From contig JAGWRO010000089.1 in NCBI GenBank assembly GCA_028876495.1, positions 62,001 through 126,000 on the forward strand: 64,000 bases of DNA. Reading direction: 5' to 3'. Origin of the DNA: Bacteroidota bacterium (lineage in GTDB: Bacteria; Bacteroidota; Bacteroidia; Chitinophagales; Chitinophagaceae). The notes under the pieces are model-generated. The model made no database searches. It saw only the letters and a list, made by a program, of their open reading frames with translations, and was not told the DNA's origin. Shown here piece by piece: positions 51,931 to 61,954 of the stretch. Each line of letters begins with the position of its first letter. The stretch's first letter is position 1. Made by a program: the position numbers and the translations under genes.

Positions 51931-54087
51931 ATGAAAAAATTATTTTTTATATCCATAATTTTCTGCTTACTAAATGTAAATGCAAGGGCACAAAAATCCT
52001 CACAATCTTTCCGTAATGCAAAACTTCCTTTAGAAATACGGGTGGATGATTTACTGAAAGACCTGACTCTCAAAGAAAAAATTTCTTTACTGGGATTTCG
52101 TAATCCATCTGTTGGACGTTTGGGTATTCCTGCTTATAACTGGTGGAACGAAGGCCTGCATGGCGTTGCGAGAGCAGGAGAAGCAACCGTTTTTCCGCAA
52201 GCGATTGGTATGGCAGCTTCTTTCAATAACGATTTGCTGTATAAAGTTGCAGATGCGATTTCAACAGAAGCAAGAGCCAAGTACAATCTCGCTATTAAAA
52301 AGGACAGGCATCTTCAATACATGGGGCTTACTTTTTGGTCGCCCAACATCAATATTTTTCGGGATCCTCGTTGGGGAAGGGGCCAAGAGACTTATGGCGA
52401 AGATCCGTTTCTTACGGCAACCATGGGAACCGCTTTTGTAAAAGGTATACAGGGAAATGATAAACATTATATAAAAGCATCTGCCTGTGCCAAACACTTT
52501 GCGGTCTACAGCGGACCTGAATCAGAACGACATACTTTCAATGCGATTGTAGATGAAAAAGATTTAAGAGAAACGTACTTGTATGCGTTTAAAAAACTGG
52601 TAGATGCAGGCGTGGAATCTGTTATGTGTGCTTACAATAGTGTAAATGGCGAGCCTTGTTGCACAGGTCATGCTCTTTTGAAAAATATATTAAGAAACGA
52701 ATGGAAGTTTAAAGGCCATGTAGTTACAGACTGCTGGGCACTTGAAGATGTTTGGCTCAGGCATAAAGCCTTACCAAATAGTGTAGATGTTGCTGCAGCA
52801 GCTATTAAGGCTGGTGTAAACCTTGATTGCAGTAATCTATTGCAGGATGATGTAATGAAGGCTATTGATCAAAAGTTGTTAACAGAAAAAGATGTTGACA
52901 CTGCATTGGCACCGATTTTAAGAACACAGTTTAAACTGGGATTTTATGATGCGCCTGCATCAATTCCTTTTAGTAAATACGGAGCTGATAGCGTTGCAAA
53001 TGCTTATCATACGATGCTTTCAAGAAAAATGGCACAACAAAGTATGGTGTTACTTAAGAATGATAATAACCTGCTGCCGTTAGATAAAAATAAATATTCT
53101 GCCTATATGGTGGTTGGCCCGAACGCAGCATCAATGGATGCATTGCTGGGCAATTATCATGGAGTAACCGGTAATGCAGTAACCTTCGTAGAAGGTATAA
53201 CGGGAGCAGTAGACGAAAGTACAAGAGTTGAATATGATAAAGGATGTAATTATAGCGATACAACTCATTTTGGTGGAATATGGGCTGCGTCCAATGCAGA
53301 CGTAACGATTGCGGTTATTGGGCTTACACCGGTTTACGAAGGCGAAGAAGGCGATGCATTTCTCTCTCCCGGCGGCGGCGACAGACTCAGCCTGCAACTT
53401 CCGGCAAGCCAAATCGCTTTTATAAAAGCGCTTCGCAAAGGAACCAAAACGCCTATTGTTGCTGTGATTACAGCCGGAAGTGATTTGGATCTTTCTTCCA
53501 TTGAACCGTATGTGGATGCAATCATTTATGCCTGGTACCCGGGCCAACAAGGCGGAAATGCATTGGCTGATATCCTTTTTGGCAAAGTTTCTCCTTCAGG
53601 TAAATTACCGGTTACCTTTTATAAATCTTTTGATGATTTACCGGCTTATGATAGTTACGCGATGAAGGGAAGAACGTATCGCTATTTTACAAAGCCTGTA
53701 GAATATCCTTTTGGTTTTGGATTGAGCTATACCCATTTTGATTATGCGTGGCAAAAAGAACCTGTTGATTTAAAAAATGAAAATAACAGTATTTCTTTCG
53801 AGGTAAAAATCAGCAATAAAGGAAATTTTGACGGCTACGATGTACCCGAGGTTTATATAAAATATCCCGACGTGCAACGAATGCCTGTAGAAGAATTGAA
53901 AGGATTTCAAAAAGTATTTGTTGAAAAAGGAAAAACGAAAACTGTAAAATTTTCCATACCGGTTTCCGAATTAGAAAAGTGGGATTTACAAGAAGGTAAA
54001 TGGAAATTGTATCCCGGTAAATACCAGGTCTGCATCGGAAAAAATGCTGATGAAATGATTTTGAAAAAAACGATTTTAATAAAATAA
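51931..54087 (+). CDS. GH3-family glycosidase (beta-xylosidase/beta-glucosidase type)
   Basis: Secreted or periplasmic exo-glycosidase of 718 residues with a signal peptide (about 1-20). The N-terminal TIM-barrel has IPAYNWWNEGLHGVARAG, typical of the xylosidase branch of GH3, and the nucleophile Asp near residue 267 in HVVTDCWALEDVW. The second alpha/beta domain contains GGDRLSLQLP, and a C-terminal fibronectin-III-like domain (about 600-718) completes the usual set. It is the first gene of the co-directional PUL. In this context it may remove beta-linked residues such as Xyl or Glc; specificity cannot be fixed from sequence. Confidence 0.9.
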   Translation: MKKLFFISIIFCLLNVNARAQKSSQSFRNAKLPLEIRVDDLLKDLTLKEKISLLGFRNPSVGRLGIPAYNWWNEGLHGVARAGEATVFPQAIGMAASFNNDLLYKVADAISTEARAKYNLAIKKDRHLQYMGLTFWSPNINIFRDPRWGRGQETYGEDPFLTATMGTAFVKGIQGNDKHYIKASACAKHFAVYSGPESERHTFNAIVDEKDLRETYLYAFKKLVDAGVESVMCAYNSVNGEPCCTGHALLKNILRNEWKFKGHVVTDCWALEDVWLRHKALPNSVDVAAAAIKAGVNLDCSNLLQDDVMKAIDQKLLTEKDVDTALAPILRTQFKLGFYDAPASIPFSKYGADSVANAYHTMLSRKMAQQSMVLLKNDNNLLPLDKNKYSAYMVVGPNAASMDALLGNYHGVTGNAVTFVEGITGAVDESTRVEYDKGCNYSDTTHFGGIWAASNADVTIAVIGLTPVYEGEEGDAFLSPGGGDRLSLQLPASQIAFIKALRKGTKTPIVAVITAGSDLDLSSIEPYVDAIIYAWYPGQQGGNALADILFGKVSPSGKLPVTFYKSFDDLPAYDSYAMKGRTYRYFTKPVEYPFGFGLSYTHFDYAWQKEPVDLKNENNSISFEVKISNKGNFDGYDVPEVYIKYPDVQRMPVEELKGFQKVFVEKGKTKTVKFSIPVSELEKWDLQEGKWKLYPGKYQVCIGKNADEMILKKTILIK

Positions 54088-54102
54088 GAACGATAAATTT
54101 TA

Positions 54103-56391
54103 ATGATGGGCATTAATCCAAACTCTGGCAGTAAACAAACAAAAGACATAATCTTTTATTTTGTAAAAAGGACGCTTTTGAAAAACCTTTTCTTACTTAT
54201 ATTCCTTGTCAAATGCTTTACTGCATCTTCTCAGAATGTGGTTCAGTATGTAAATCCTTACATCGGTACCGGCGGACATGGCCATGTTTTTCTCGGTGCG
54301 AATGTGCCTTTTGGTGCGGTGCAATTGGGGCCGGTCAATTTATCAGAAGGATGGGATTGGTGCTCTGGGTATAATTATTCTGATTCTACAATTATTGGTT
54401 TCTCCCATACTCATTTAAGTGGAACGGGCATTGGCGACCTGGGTGACATTTTAGTAATGCCCACAACGGGTGATCTTATTATGGATAAAGGATCGTTGAA
54501 AGAACCCGGCAATTTTTCTTTGTTCAGTCATGCTGATGAAAAAGTAAGCCCTGGTTATTATTCTGTTGTTTTAAAAAGATACAACATCAAAGCAGAATTA
54601 ACGGCTTCTGAGAGAGTAGGTTTTCACCGCTATACTTTTCCTGCTTCTGAAAATGCGCATTTGGTCATTGATTTGGTGCAGGGAATAGGTTGGGACAGGC
54701 CTGTGTATGGCTATATAAAAAAGCTCAACGACTCAACATTGGTCGGCTATCGTTTTTCAACTGGCTGGGCGCAGGTTCAGCGCATTTATTTCGCCATGAA
54801 GTTTTCAAAACCATTTAAAAATATTGAGCTTTTTAAAAACGGGCAATCTACGAAAAGCTTTGTGGCAATGAGCGATAGCGTAAAAGCGGCTGTAAATTTT
54901 TCAACCCACGCTGGCGAACAGGTCGAAATAAAAGTCGCCATTTCTCCCGTAAGTTTTGAAAATGCTTTGATGAACATGTATGCGGAAATTCCCGGCTGGA
55001 ATTTCGATGAAGTAAAAGACAATGCAGGTAAAGCCTGGAATAAAGAATTGTCTAAAGTTGTGATCAAAACTTCTGATGCCAAATCAAGGGAAAAATTTTA
55101 TACGGCATTGTATCATTGTTTTATTGCGCCTTCCATTTTTAATGATGTAAACGGCGATTATTACGGCACAGATAAACAGGTACACCGCAAGGCGCCTTTC
55201 ACCAATCTTACTACGTTTTCTTTGTGGGATACCTATCGTTGTGAAAATTCTTTACTTACCATTTTGCAACCGAAAAGAGTAAGTGATATTGTCAATTCAA
55301 TGCTGGCAATTTACCAACAGCAAGGCAGGCTTCCTGTATGGCATTTAATGGCCAACGAAACCAACACGATGCCCGGCAATAGCGCCACACAGGTGATTGC
55401 CGATGCTTACTTGAAAGGGATAAAAGGCTTTGATACTACTCTCGCTTATGAAGCAGCAAAAAATACTGCCATGCTCGATAACCGGGGATTAAAATATGTA
55501 AAAAGATATGGATTTATACCTGCAGACAGTATGGTAGAATCGGTAGCGATGGGTCTGGAATACGCCATAGCAGACGGTTGCACCGCATTAATGGCTAAGC
55601 GAATGGGGAAAGAAAAAGATTATAATTATTTCGAAAAAAGATCGGAATATTACAAGAACTATTACGATAGCACAGTTCATTTTATGCGAGGCAGAATTTC
55701 AGCAACGCAATGGCGCGAACCTTTTAGTCCGTTCATTTCACGCCACATGAAAGATGATTTTACGGAAGGCAATGCCTGGCAATATACATGGCTTGTTCCG
55801 CAGCATGTACATGGGCTGATCAGGTTATTGGGCGGAGAAAAAAAATTCACAAAAAAACTTGATTCACTGTTCACCGTTCACGGCGATATGGGAAAAGAAG
55901 CTTCCAACGACATTACAGGATTGATTGGCCAATACGCTCATGGCAACGAACCCAGTCATCATATTACTTACCTCTACACATATGCAGGTCAACCATGGAA
56001 AACAGCTGAAAAAGTTAGGTTCATTTTGGATAGTTTATATTTTGCGAATCCAAATGGTTTAAGTGGAAATGAAGACGTAGGGCAAATGTCGGCATGGTAT
56101 GTAATGAGTGCCTTGGGATTTTATCCTGTTCATCCGGCAAAAGGAATTTATGTTTTTGGCAGCCCGATATTTGACGAAGCCTCCATTGATGTGGGTAACG
56201 GGAAACGCTTTGTGGTAAAAGTAAAAAACAATAGTCCCCAAAATATCTATATTCAAAAAATGAAGCTGAATAACGGGAAATATACCAAAGCGTATATTTC
56301 GTATTCGGATATAATGAATGGTGGCGAAATGGAAATTGAAATGGGTAAAAAGCCATCTTCATGGGGAACAGGCATTAAAGATCGACCTTAA
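54103..56391 (+). CDS. GH92-family alpha-mannosidase
   Basis: GH92 enzymes are calcium-dependent exo-alpha-mannosidases acting on N-glycans and yeast mannan. The 762-residue protein shows the family signatures YVNPYIGTGGHGHVF, FSHTHLSGTG, SLWDTYR, GNEPSHHITYLY and the late GNEDVGQMSAWYV. The annotated start at 54,103 precedes the signal-like segment by about 25 residues; a TTG at 54,178 would give a cleaner signal peptide (KNLFLLIFLVKCFTASSQ). It follows the GH3 gene after 15 bases. Its presence is the strongest hint that the locus targets N-glycans. Confidence 0.93.
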   Translation: MMGINPNSGSKQTKDIIFYFVKRTLLKNLFLLIFLVKCFTASSQNVVQYVNPYIGTGGHGHVFLGANVPFGAVQLGPVNLSEGWDWCSGYNYSDSTIIGFSHTHLSGTGIGDLGDILVMPTTGDLIMDKGSLKEPGNFSLFSHADEKVSPGYYSVVLKRYNIKAELTASERVGFHRYTFPASENAHLVIDLVQGIGWDRPVYGYIKKLNDSTLVGYRFSTGWAQVQRIYFAMKFSKPFKNIELFKNGQSTKSFVAMSDSVKAAVNFSTHAGEQVEIKVAISPVSFENALMNMYAEIPGWNFDEVKDNAGKAWNKELSKVVIKTSDAKSREKFYTALYHCFIAPSIFNDVNGDYYGTDKQVHRKAPFTNLTTFSLWDTYRCENSLLTILQPKRVSDIVNSMLAIYQQQGRLPVWHLMANETNTMPGNSATQVIADAYLKGIKGFDTTLAYEAAKNTAMLDNRGLKYVKRYGFIPADSMVESVAMGLEYAIADGCTALMAKRMGKEKDYNYFEKRSEYYKNYYDSTVHFMRGRISATQWREPFSPFISRHMKDDFTEGNAWQYTWLVPQHVHGLIRLLGGEKKFTKKLDSLFTVHGDMGKEASNDITGLIGQYAHGNEPSHHITYLYTYAGQPWKTAEKVRFILDSLYFANPNGLSGNEDVGQMSAWYVMSALGFYPVHPAKGIYVFGSPIFDEASIDVGNGKRFVVKVKNNSPQNIYIQKMKLNNGKYTKAYISYSDIMNGGEMEIEMGKKPSSWGTGIKDRP

Positions 56392-56413
56392 ATAATTAAA
56401 ACGGTTTTTTAAA

Positions 56414-57580
56414 ATGGAGGATCTTTTTAAAATATTTTACACTTTTTGTCTTCTGTTTTTTTCTATGAAAGGAATTTCACAGCAGACAAGAATAAGAAAC
56501 AATTATTCTACAGAAACCGGAATTCCACATTTGAAAATTGAAAGGCAAATGATTTACCGGCCCGATTCAGCCTGGATGTATTCTCATCATGCTTCCATTG
56601 CTCATTTTAAAGATCGTTTTATTGCAATTTGGAGTAATGGATTAATTGGTGAAGACCAGCCCGGACAGCGGGTTGTATTTGCTACTTCCAAAGATTTTTT
56701 CCATTGGTCAAAACCCAAAGTGCTTGCTAATCCTTCTTTATTTAAAAATGATACGCTCAATATTCTTACTGCCGCCGGCTTTCACCAGTTTCATGATACG
56801 CTGGTAGCTTATTATGGCGAATATTCTCCTCACAAAACCAACACTCATTTATGGGCGAAAGTATCAACCGATGGTGAACACTGGAGCGCTGCAAAAGATA
56901 TGCATGTGCCTGTCAACCCGAATCATGGTCCGGAAAAAATTGCAAGCGACAGGCTAATTATTAGCGGTAATTTTACTTTTCCTTACACGGATGATTATCG
57001 CGGTTTGAGCGGATGGAAAATGAGCAGCTTTTATGCTGATTCATTGTACAAAGAAGATAACCCAGCCACCTTTTATGCGCCTGCTGCAAAAAATAATTTA
57101 CCACCGCTTTGTGAAGGTTCTTTTTTTCAGACTGATGATGGTGTTATTCACATGCTGTTGCGCGTAACCGGCAAAGGTTGGAAAGGCAGATTGTGGCTTA
57201 CTGAAAGTAAAGACAATGGAGTTCATTGGTCTTTTCCTGTTGAAACCGGCTTCACGGACAATGACAGCAAATTTCATTTTGGGCGTTTGCCTGGTAAAAG
57301 ATTTTACTATGTGGGAATTCCTGATACATTGCATCATTATGCAAGAACGCCTTTAGTTTTGTCTCTTTCAACTGACGGAAAATTATTTGGCCAAAATTAT
57401 ATCATTGCCGATCAGCCTTATACTTTAAAGAAAGAAGGATTATATAAAGGCGGTCAATACGGTTATCCACACACGATAATTTATAACGGTTATATGTACG
57501 TGATAATTTCAAGACAAAAAGAAGCTATTGAAGTGATCCGCTTCAAGCTAAACCAGTTAAAAGAAAACAGGAAAGATTGA
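56414..57580 (+). CDS. Sialidase-fold (BNR repeat) protein
   Basis: The 388-residue product has a signal peptide (about 1-22, ending near ISQQ) and a six-bladed beta-propeller of the sialidase type. Two Asp-box-like turns are recognisable: STDGEHWS and SKDNGVHWS; an early Arg in RPDSAW and the segment MYSHHASIAHF fit the usual N-terminal blade. I do not see the complete sialidase catalytic Arg triad with certainty, so it may be a related exo-glycosidase or a binding protein. It lies 22 bases after GH92 and 18 before GH2, one operon. Confidence 0.75.
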   Translation: MEDLFKIFYTFCLLFFSMKGISQQTRIRNNYSTETGIPHLKIERQMIYRPDSAWMYSHHASIAHFKDRFIAIWSNGLIGEDQPGQRVVFATSKDFFHWSKPKVLANPSLFKNDTLNILTAAGFHQFHDTLVAYYGEYSPHKTNTHLWAKVSTDGEHWSAAKDMHVPVNPNHGPEKIASDRLIISGNFTFPYTDDYRGLSGWKMSSFYADSLYKEDNPATFYAPAAKNNLPPLCEGSFFQTDDGVIHMLLRVTGKGWKGRLWLTESKDNGVHWSFPVETGFTDNDSKFHFGRLPGKRFYYVGIPDTLHHYARTPLVLSLSTDGKLFGQNYIIADQPYTLKKEGLYKGGQYGYPHTIIYNGYMYVIISRQKEAIEVIRFKLNQLKENRKD

Positions 57581-57598
57581 CCAGTAAACCAAAAAAAA

Positions 57599-60217
57599 AT
57601 GAAATTTTTAAAATCACTTTTATTCCTTTTTTACTTTTTTTCTTTTAATGCAAAGGCACAGAAGTATGAGTTGAATAAAGGATGGAAATGTATCAATATA
57701 AAAGATACAAGGCTCGGTGGAGAAAAAATTTCTGAGCCTACTTATTCTTTGAATGGATTTGTAAATGCGACTGTTCCGGGTACGCTGCTTACCACGATGC
57801 TTAATAATAAAATGATTCCTGATCCATATTATGGAATGAACAATGAAAAAATCCCGGATATTTATTACACAGGGAGAGATTATTACACCTATTGGTTCGT
57901 GAACAATTTTTCTGAACAGGCTAAACCCGGAGAGCAGGTGTGGCTTCACTTTCGTGGGATCAATTATAGTTGCGATGTTTTTTTGAACGGCCATAAACTG
58001 AATGCGGAAAGATTTTACGGCATGTTTTTAAGACAGGAATATAATATAACCAAATGGCTTTCAAAAAATGGGAAAAACAGGCTGGCAGTAATTGTGTATC
58101 CGCCTGATCCCGTTGGAAATCCTAATGGCGGTCAGGGTGGCGACGGAACCATTGCCAAAAATGTTACTAATCAATATGTGGCAGGGTGGGATTGGATACA
58201 ACCGGTAAGAGATCGTAACACTGGTATCTGGGATAAAGTTATCATCGAAAAAACAAGGCCTGTAAATGTGCAGAATGCCCATGTAGTAACAAAAGTTTCC
58301 GGGAAAAGATTCGTAGAAGGAAATCAAAACCCAGCAATCATTGACGTTTCTGCGGAATTGAAAAATGCAACAGGTAAAGCCATTTCCGGTGTTTTGCAAT
58401 ATGAATTAGCAGGAGAAAAAGTTAAAAAAAATGTTTCAGTTCCTGCTGGTAAAACCATTACGGTTTCTCTGCCTGATCATCTTTTGCAGAATCCAAAACT
58501 TTGGTGGCCGAATGGTTATGGTCCGCAAAATTTATATTCCATTGAGGTAAAATTTGTAACCGGTAATCAGCATGTCAGCGACAATGATACTGTTCGTTTT
58601 GGAGTAAGGGAAATTGCCACAAAATGGAATTCGTCTACCCATAGCCGTGAGGTAATGGTAAATGGAGAACCCATTTTCATTAAAGGTGGCAACTGGATCA
58701 TTTCGGATGAAATGCTTCGCTTTTCTAAGAAGCGTTATGATGCAGAAATTAGATTTCACCGTGATATGAATTTGAACCTGATCCGTGTATGGGGCGGGGC
58801 AATAACCGAGCGTCCGGAATTTTATGATGCATGCGATAAGTACGGCATTCTCGTTTTTCAGGATTTTTGGAACTCCGGCGATTGCAACGGACGCTGGCTG
58901 GATCCTAAGAAAAAGGACGACCAATGGACAAGAAGAAAATATCCTGACGATCACCAATTATTTCTTAAATCAGTTGCAGACCAGGTGAAGATGATTCGTA
59001 ATCATCCTTCACTGGCATTGTGGTGTGGAGGTAATGAGATTACACCACCGGAAGATATTCTCGTTGCAATGAGAGATTCTATAATTCCAAAACTGGACGG
59101 AACCCGTTATTTTATTGAATATTCTAATTCAGACAGCATGTCCTACAATTCCTTTGGCGGAAATGGTGATGGCCCCTATGGAATTCAAAACATCAACACT
59201 TTTTGGGAACATCAAACCTTTCCTTTTAATTCAGAAATTGGTTCAGTAGGAATGGGCGATTATGAATCACTCAAAAGATTTATTCCGGAAGAAGATATGA
59301 AGATACCGGGTAATTCATTTAAAGATATTGATAGCGTTTGGGCTTACCATAAATACATTGGTTATGGAAACCACATTGATGCTTATGGGAAACCAAAAGA
59401 TGTAAAAGATTTTGCTGATAAAGCGCAGTTGGTAAATTATAATCAATACAGGGCCTTAATGGAAGGTTTTAGTGCGCACATGTGGGAATGGTATACGGGA
59501 GCTATCATCTGGAAAACACAAAATCCATGGACAGCTTTGCGTGGACAGATGTATGATTATTATTTGGATCCCAACGCCTGTTTATATGGATTACATAAGG
59601 GCAGCGAACCTTTCCATGTAATGTATGATCCGGTTGATGGTATGGTAATGATCGTAAACAATACCTTTAAAGCAAAACACAATATTATGCTTGTGGCAAA
59701 GGCATATGATATGCAAGGAAAGTCAACATTGCTGACACAGGTGTTCTCTGAAATAGAACCGACTCAATCAAAAAAATATCTTTCTTTAAAACATCGTTTG
59801 GAAGAAATGGGCAAAAGCAAAGGCATATTTCTTTACCTGCAATTGCTGAATGAAAATAAAAAAATGCTTTGCGATAATTTGTATTGGCTTCCGGATTCGA
59901 CCGGAAATTATTCAGGCTTGCAGCAAATGAAAAAGGCCGAAGTAAAGATCACGGCGAGTGAAATAAAAAATGGAAAGATAGAGGTAACGATTCAAAATCC
60001 TGAGAATAACCCGATTGCTTTTTTCAACAGGATATCAGTTGTTGATTCAAAAACACGGCAAAGAATTCTTCCCGTTTTTTACAGTGATAATTATATTTCA
60101 GTGTTACCTGGCGAACAGAAAAAAGTTACGATTGATTATACACCTTCCGCAAATGAAAAAGCAGAAGTTGAAGTATACGGATGGAATGTGAAGAAGCAAT
60201 ATATTGAGATAAAATAA
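57599..60217 (+). CDS. GH2-family beta-mannosidase / exo-beta-glucosaminidase-like
   Basis: The 872-residue secreted glycosidase (signal peptide about 1-21) has the GH2 layout: a jelly-roll domain (GTGRDY-like YYTGRDYYTYWF, then QVWLHFRGINYSCDVF), an Ig-like domain, the TIM-barrel beginning at GGNWIISDEML, and C-terminal Ig-like domains. The acid/base Glu is near 480 in LWCGGNEITPP and the nucleophile is probably the Glu near 546 in NSEIGSVG. The closest pattern is the glycoprotein beta-mannosidase / CsxA-like group. With GH92 and GH29 next to it, removal of the core beta-mannose of N-glycans is plausible. Confidence 0.88.
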   Translation: MKFLKSLLFLFYFFSFNAKAQKYELNKGWKCINIKDTRLGGEKISEPTYSLNGFVNATVPGTLLTTMLNNKMIPDPYYGMNNEKIPDIYYTGRDYYTYWFVNNFSEQAKPGEQVWLHFRGINYSCDVFLNGHKLNAERFYGMFLRQEYNITKWLSKNGKNRLAVIVYPPDPVGNPNGGQGGDGTIAKNVTNQYVAGWDWIQPVRDRNTGIWDKVIIEKTRPVNVQNAHVVTKVSGKRFVEGNQNPAIIDVSAELKNATGKAISGVLQYELAGEKVKKNVSVPAGKTITVSLPDHLLQNPKLWWPNGYGPQNLYSIEVKFVTGNQHVSDNDTVRFGVREIATKWNSSTHSREVMVNGEPIFIKGGNWIISDEMLRFSKKRYDAEIRFHRDMNLNLIRVWGGAITERPEFYDACDKYGILVFQDFWNSGDCNGRWLDPKKKDDQWTRRKYPDDHQLFLKSVADQVKMIRNHPSLALWCGGNEITPPEDILVAMRDSIIPKLDGTRYFIEYSNSDSMSYNSFGGNGDGPYGIQNINTFWEHQTFPFNSEIGSVGMGDYESLKRFIPEEDMKIPGNSFKDIDSVWAYHKYIGYGNHIDAYGKPKDVKDFADKAQLVNYNQYRALMEGFSAHMWEWYTGAIIWKTQNPWTALRGQMYDYYLDPNACLYGLHKGSEPFHVMYDPVDGMVMIVNNTFKAKHNIMLVAKAYDMQGKSTLLTQVFSEIEPTQSKKYLSLKHRLEEMGKSKGIFLYLQLLNENKKMLCDNLYWLPDSTGNYSGLQQMKKAEVKITASEIKNGKIEVTIQNPENNPIAFFNRISVVDSKTRQRILPVFYSDNYISVLPGEQKKVTIDYTPSANEKAEVEVYGWNVKKQYIEIK

Positions 60218-60279
60218 AACTTGGTTTTACCAGGATGCTTATTTAAAAGGTAAACGCTAAAGTGATAAATTTAAAAACT

Positions 60280-61725
60280 ATGATCAAAAAAATTCTTACC
60301 GCTTTTATGTTGCTTATGTTTATAAAAGCCAAAGCACAACAACATAATTATTCTGATAAATACGTAGTTCCTGATGACCCATTGGTACAACAAAAACTCG
60401 CGCATTGGCAGGATATAAAATTTGGGCTCATGATGCATTGGGGAACTTACAGCGAATGGGGTATTGTTGAGAGCTGGAGCATTTGCCCGGAAGACGAAGG
60501 ATGGACGCAGCGCCGTGGTGCTTATGCAGCTAATTATTTTGATTATGTGAAAGCGTATGAAAATCTCCAAACTACGTTTAATCCAACAAAATTTGATCCT
60601 GATAAATGGGCTACTGCTGCTAAGGAAGCAGGTATGAAGTACGTTGTGTTTACTACCAAGCATCACGATGGTTTTTGCATGTTTGATACAAAGCAAACAG
60701 ATTATAAAGTCACTTCACCCAAAACTCCTTTTTCAAAAAATCCAAAAGCAAACATCGCCAAAGAGATATTTAATTCATTTCGAAAAGACGGATTTATGAT
60801 TGGCGCTTATTTCTCTAAGCCTGATTGGCATTGTCCTTATTATTGGTGGCCTTATTTTCCGCCCAAGGATAGAAATGTAAATTATGATCCTGAAAAATAT
60901 CCTGACCGGTGGAATGATTTTAAAAATTACACTTACAACCAAATACAGGAATTGATGACTGGTTATGGAAGGATAGATATTCTTTGGCTTGATGGCGGAT
61001 GGGTGCGCCCGAAATCAACTATTGATACCAGAGTTGATTGGCAGCGTGGTATCACCTATGACCAGGATATAGACATGCCACGAATTGCAAAAATGGCAAG
61101 GTCTCATCAACCTGGATTATTAGTTGTCGACAGAACGGTAAGCGGCAAATATGAAAATTATGTAACGCCTGAGCAAACCATTCCTTCTAAGCCTTTGCCG
61201 CATCCATGGGAAAGTTGTATTACCATGGGGAACTCGTGGAGCTATGTTCCTCACGATCATTATAAACCTACCAATCAACTGGTACACATGTTATTGAAAA
61301 TTATTTCACGGGGTGGAAACTTTTTATTAAATATTGGTCCATCTGCGGAAGGCGATTGGAGCGATACGGCTTACCAACGTTTAAAGGAAATAGGCGTTTG
61401 GATGAAGGTGCATGCCGATGGTGTATATAACACAATTCCGATGGCTCCTTATGAAGATGGCAACATTGTTTACCTGCAATCAAAAGACAAAAAGGATAAG
61501 TATATATATCTACTTAGTGATACCACAAACGAGATTGTGCTACCATCCAGCATAACGGTAAACCAAATTGTTGTTAATAAAAAAAGCAAAATTGTTTTAC
61601 TGGATGCACCTAAGGAAAGAATAAAATGGAAGACATCAGGAAATGGTATAATCATACAAATACCTTCTAAACTAAAAAATAAATCAGCTGGGAATTATGC
61701 TGTTGCATTTAAGATACTAGAATAA
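60280..61725 (+). CDS. GH29-family alpha-L-fucosidase
   Basis: I chose the ATG at 60,280 (MIKKILTAFM, signal peptide to about residue 19); the upstream GTG at 60,262 is less likely. The retaining fucosidase signature is clear: KFGLMMHWGTYSEWG, YVVFTTKHHDGFCMF and the nucleophile Asp near residue 238 in DILWLDGGWV. About 481 residues is typical of GH29. It is the last hydrolase before the SusC gene, 62 bases after GH2. It would release alpha-linked fucose from host-type or fungal glycans. Confidence 0.93.
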   Translation: MIKKILTAFMLLMFIKAKAQQHNYSDKYVVPDDPLVQQKLAHWQDIKFGLMMHWGTYSEWGIVESWSICPEDEGWTQRRGAYAANYFDYVKAYENLQTTFNPTKFDPDKWATAAKEAGMKYVVFTTKHHDGFCMFDTKQTDYKVTSPKTPFSKNPKANIAKEIFNSFRKDGFMIGAYFSKPDWHCPYYWWPYFPPKDRNVNYDPEKYPDRWNDFKNYTYNQIQELMTGYGRIDILWLDGGWVRPKSTIDTRVDWQRGITYDQDIDMPRIAKMARSHQPGLLVVDRTVSGKYENYVTPEQTIPSKPLPHPWESCITMGNSWSYVPHDHYKPTNQLVHMLLKIISRGGNFLLNIGPSAEGDWSDTAYQRLKEIGVWMKVHADGVYNTIPMAPYEDGNIVYLQSKDKKDKYIYLLSDTTNEIVLPSSITVNQIVVNKKSKIVLLDAPKERIKWKTSGNGIIIQIPSKLKNKSAGNYAVAFKILE

Positions 61726-61954
61726 ATTTTCGAAAAATTGGATTATTTTTTCTAATCCATCCTTTAATACGAGGAGTAAAAATTCCGCTTATTTGTTTGT
61801 TTACTTCTCTGCTAACGTGAAAACTGCGTCATTTACCAGTTCTTCATATTAAAATTCTTTCCTGACTTTATCCTGACAATTTTAAAAATAAAATATAACA
61901 TTTTTGTAAACTATTATCACAGTAACCCTATTTTTCAATCAAAAAAATTGCATT

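Noticed and set aside
53054-53550. Antisense frames of 60-139 codons inside the GH3 gene
   Set aside because: Shadow frames of a well-supported glycosidase; no protein-like character.
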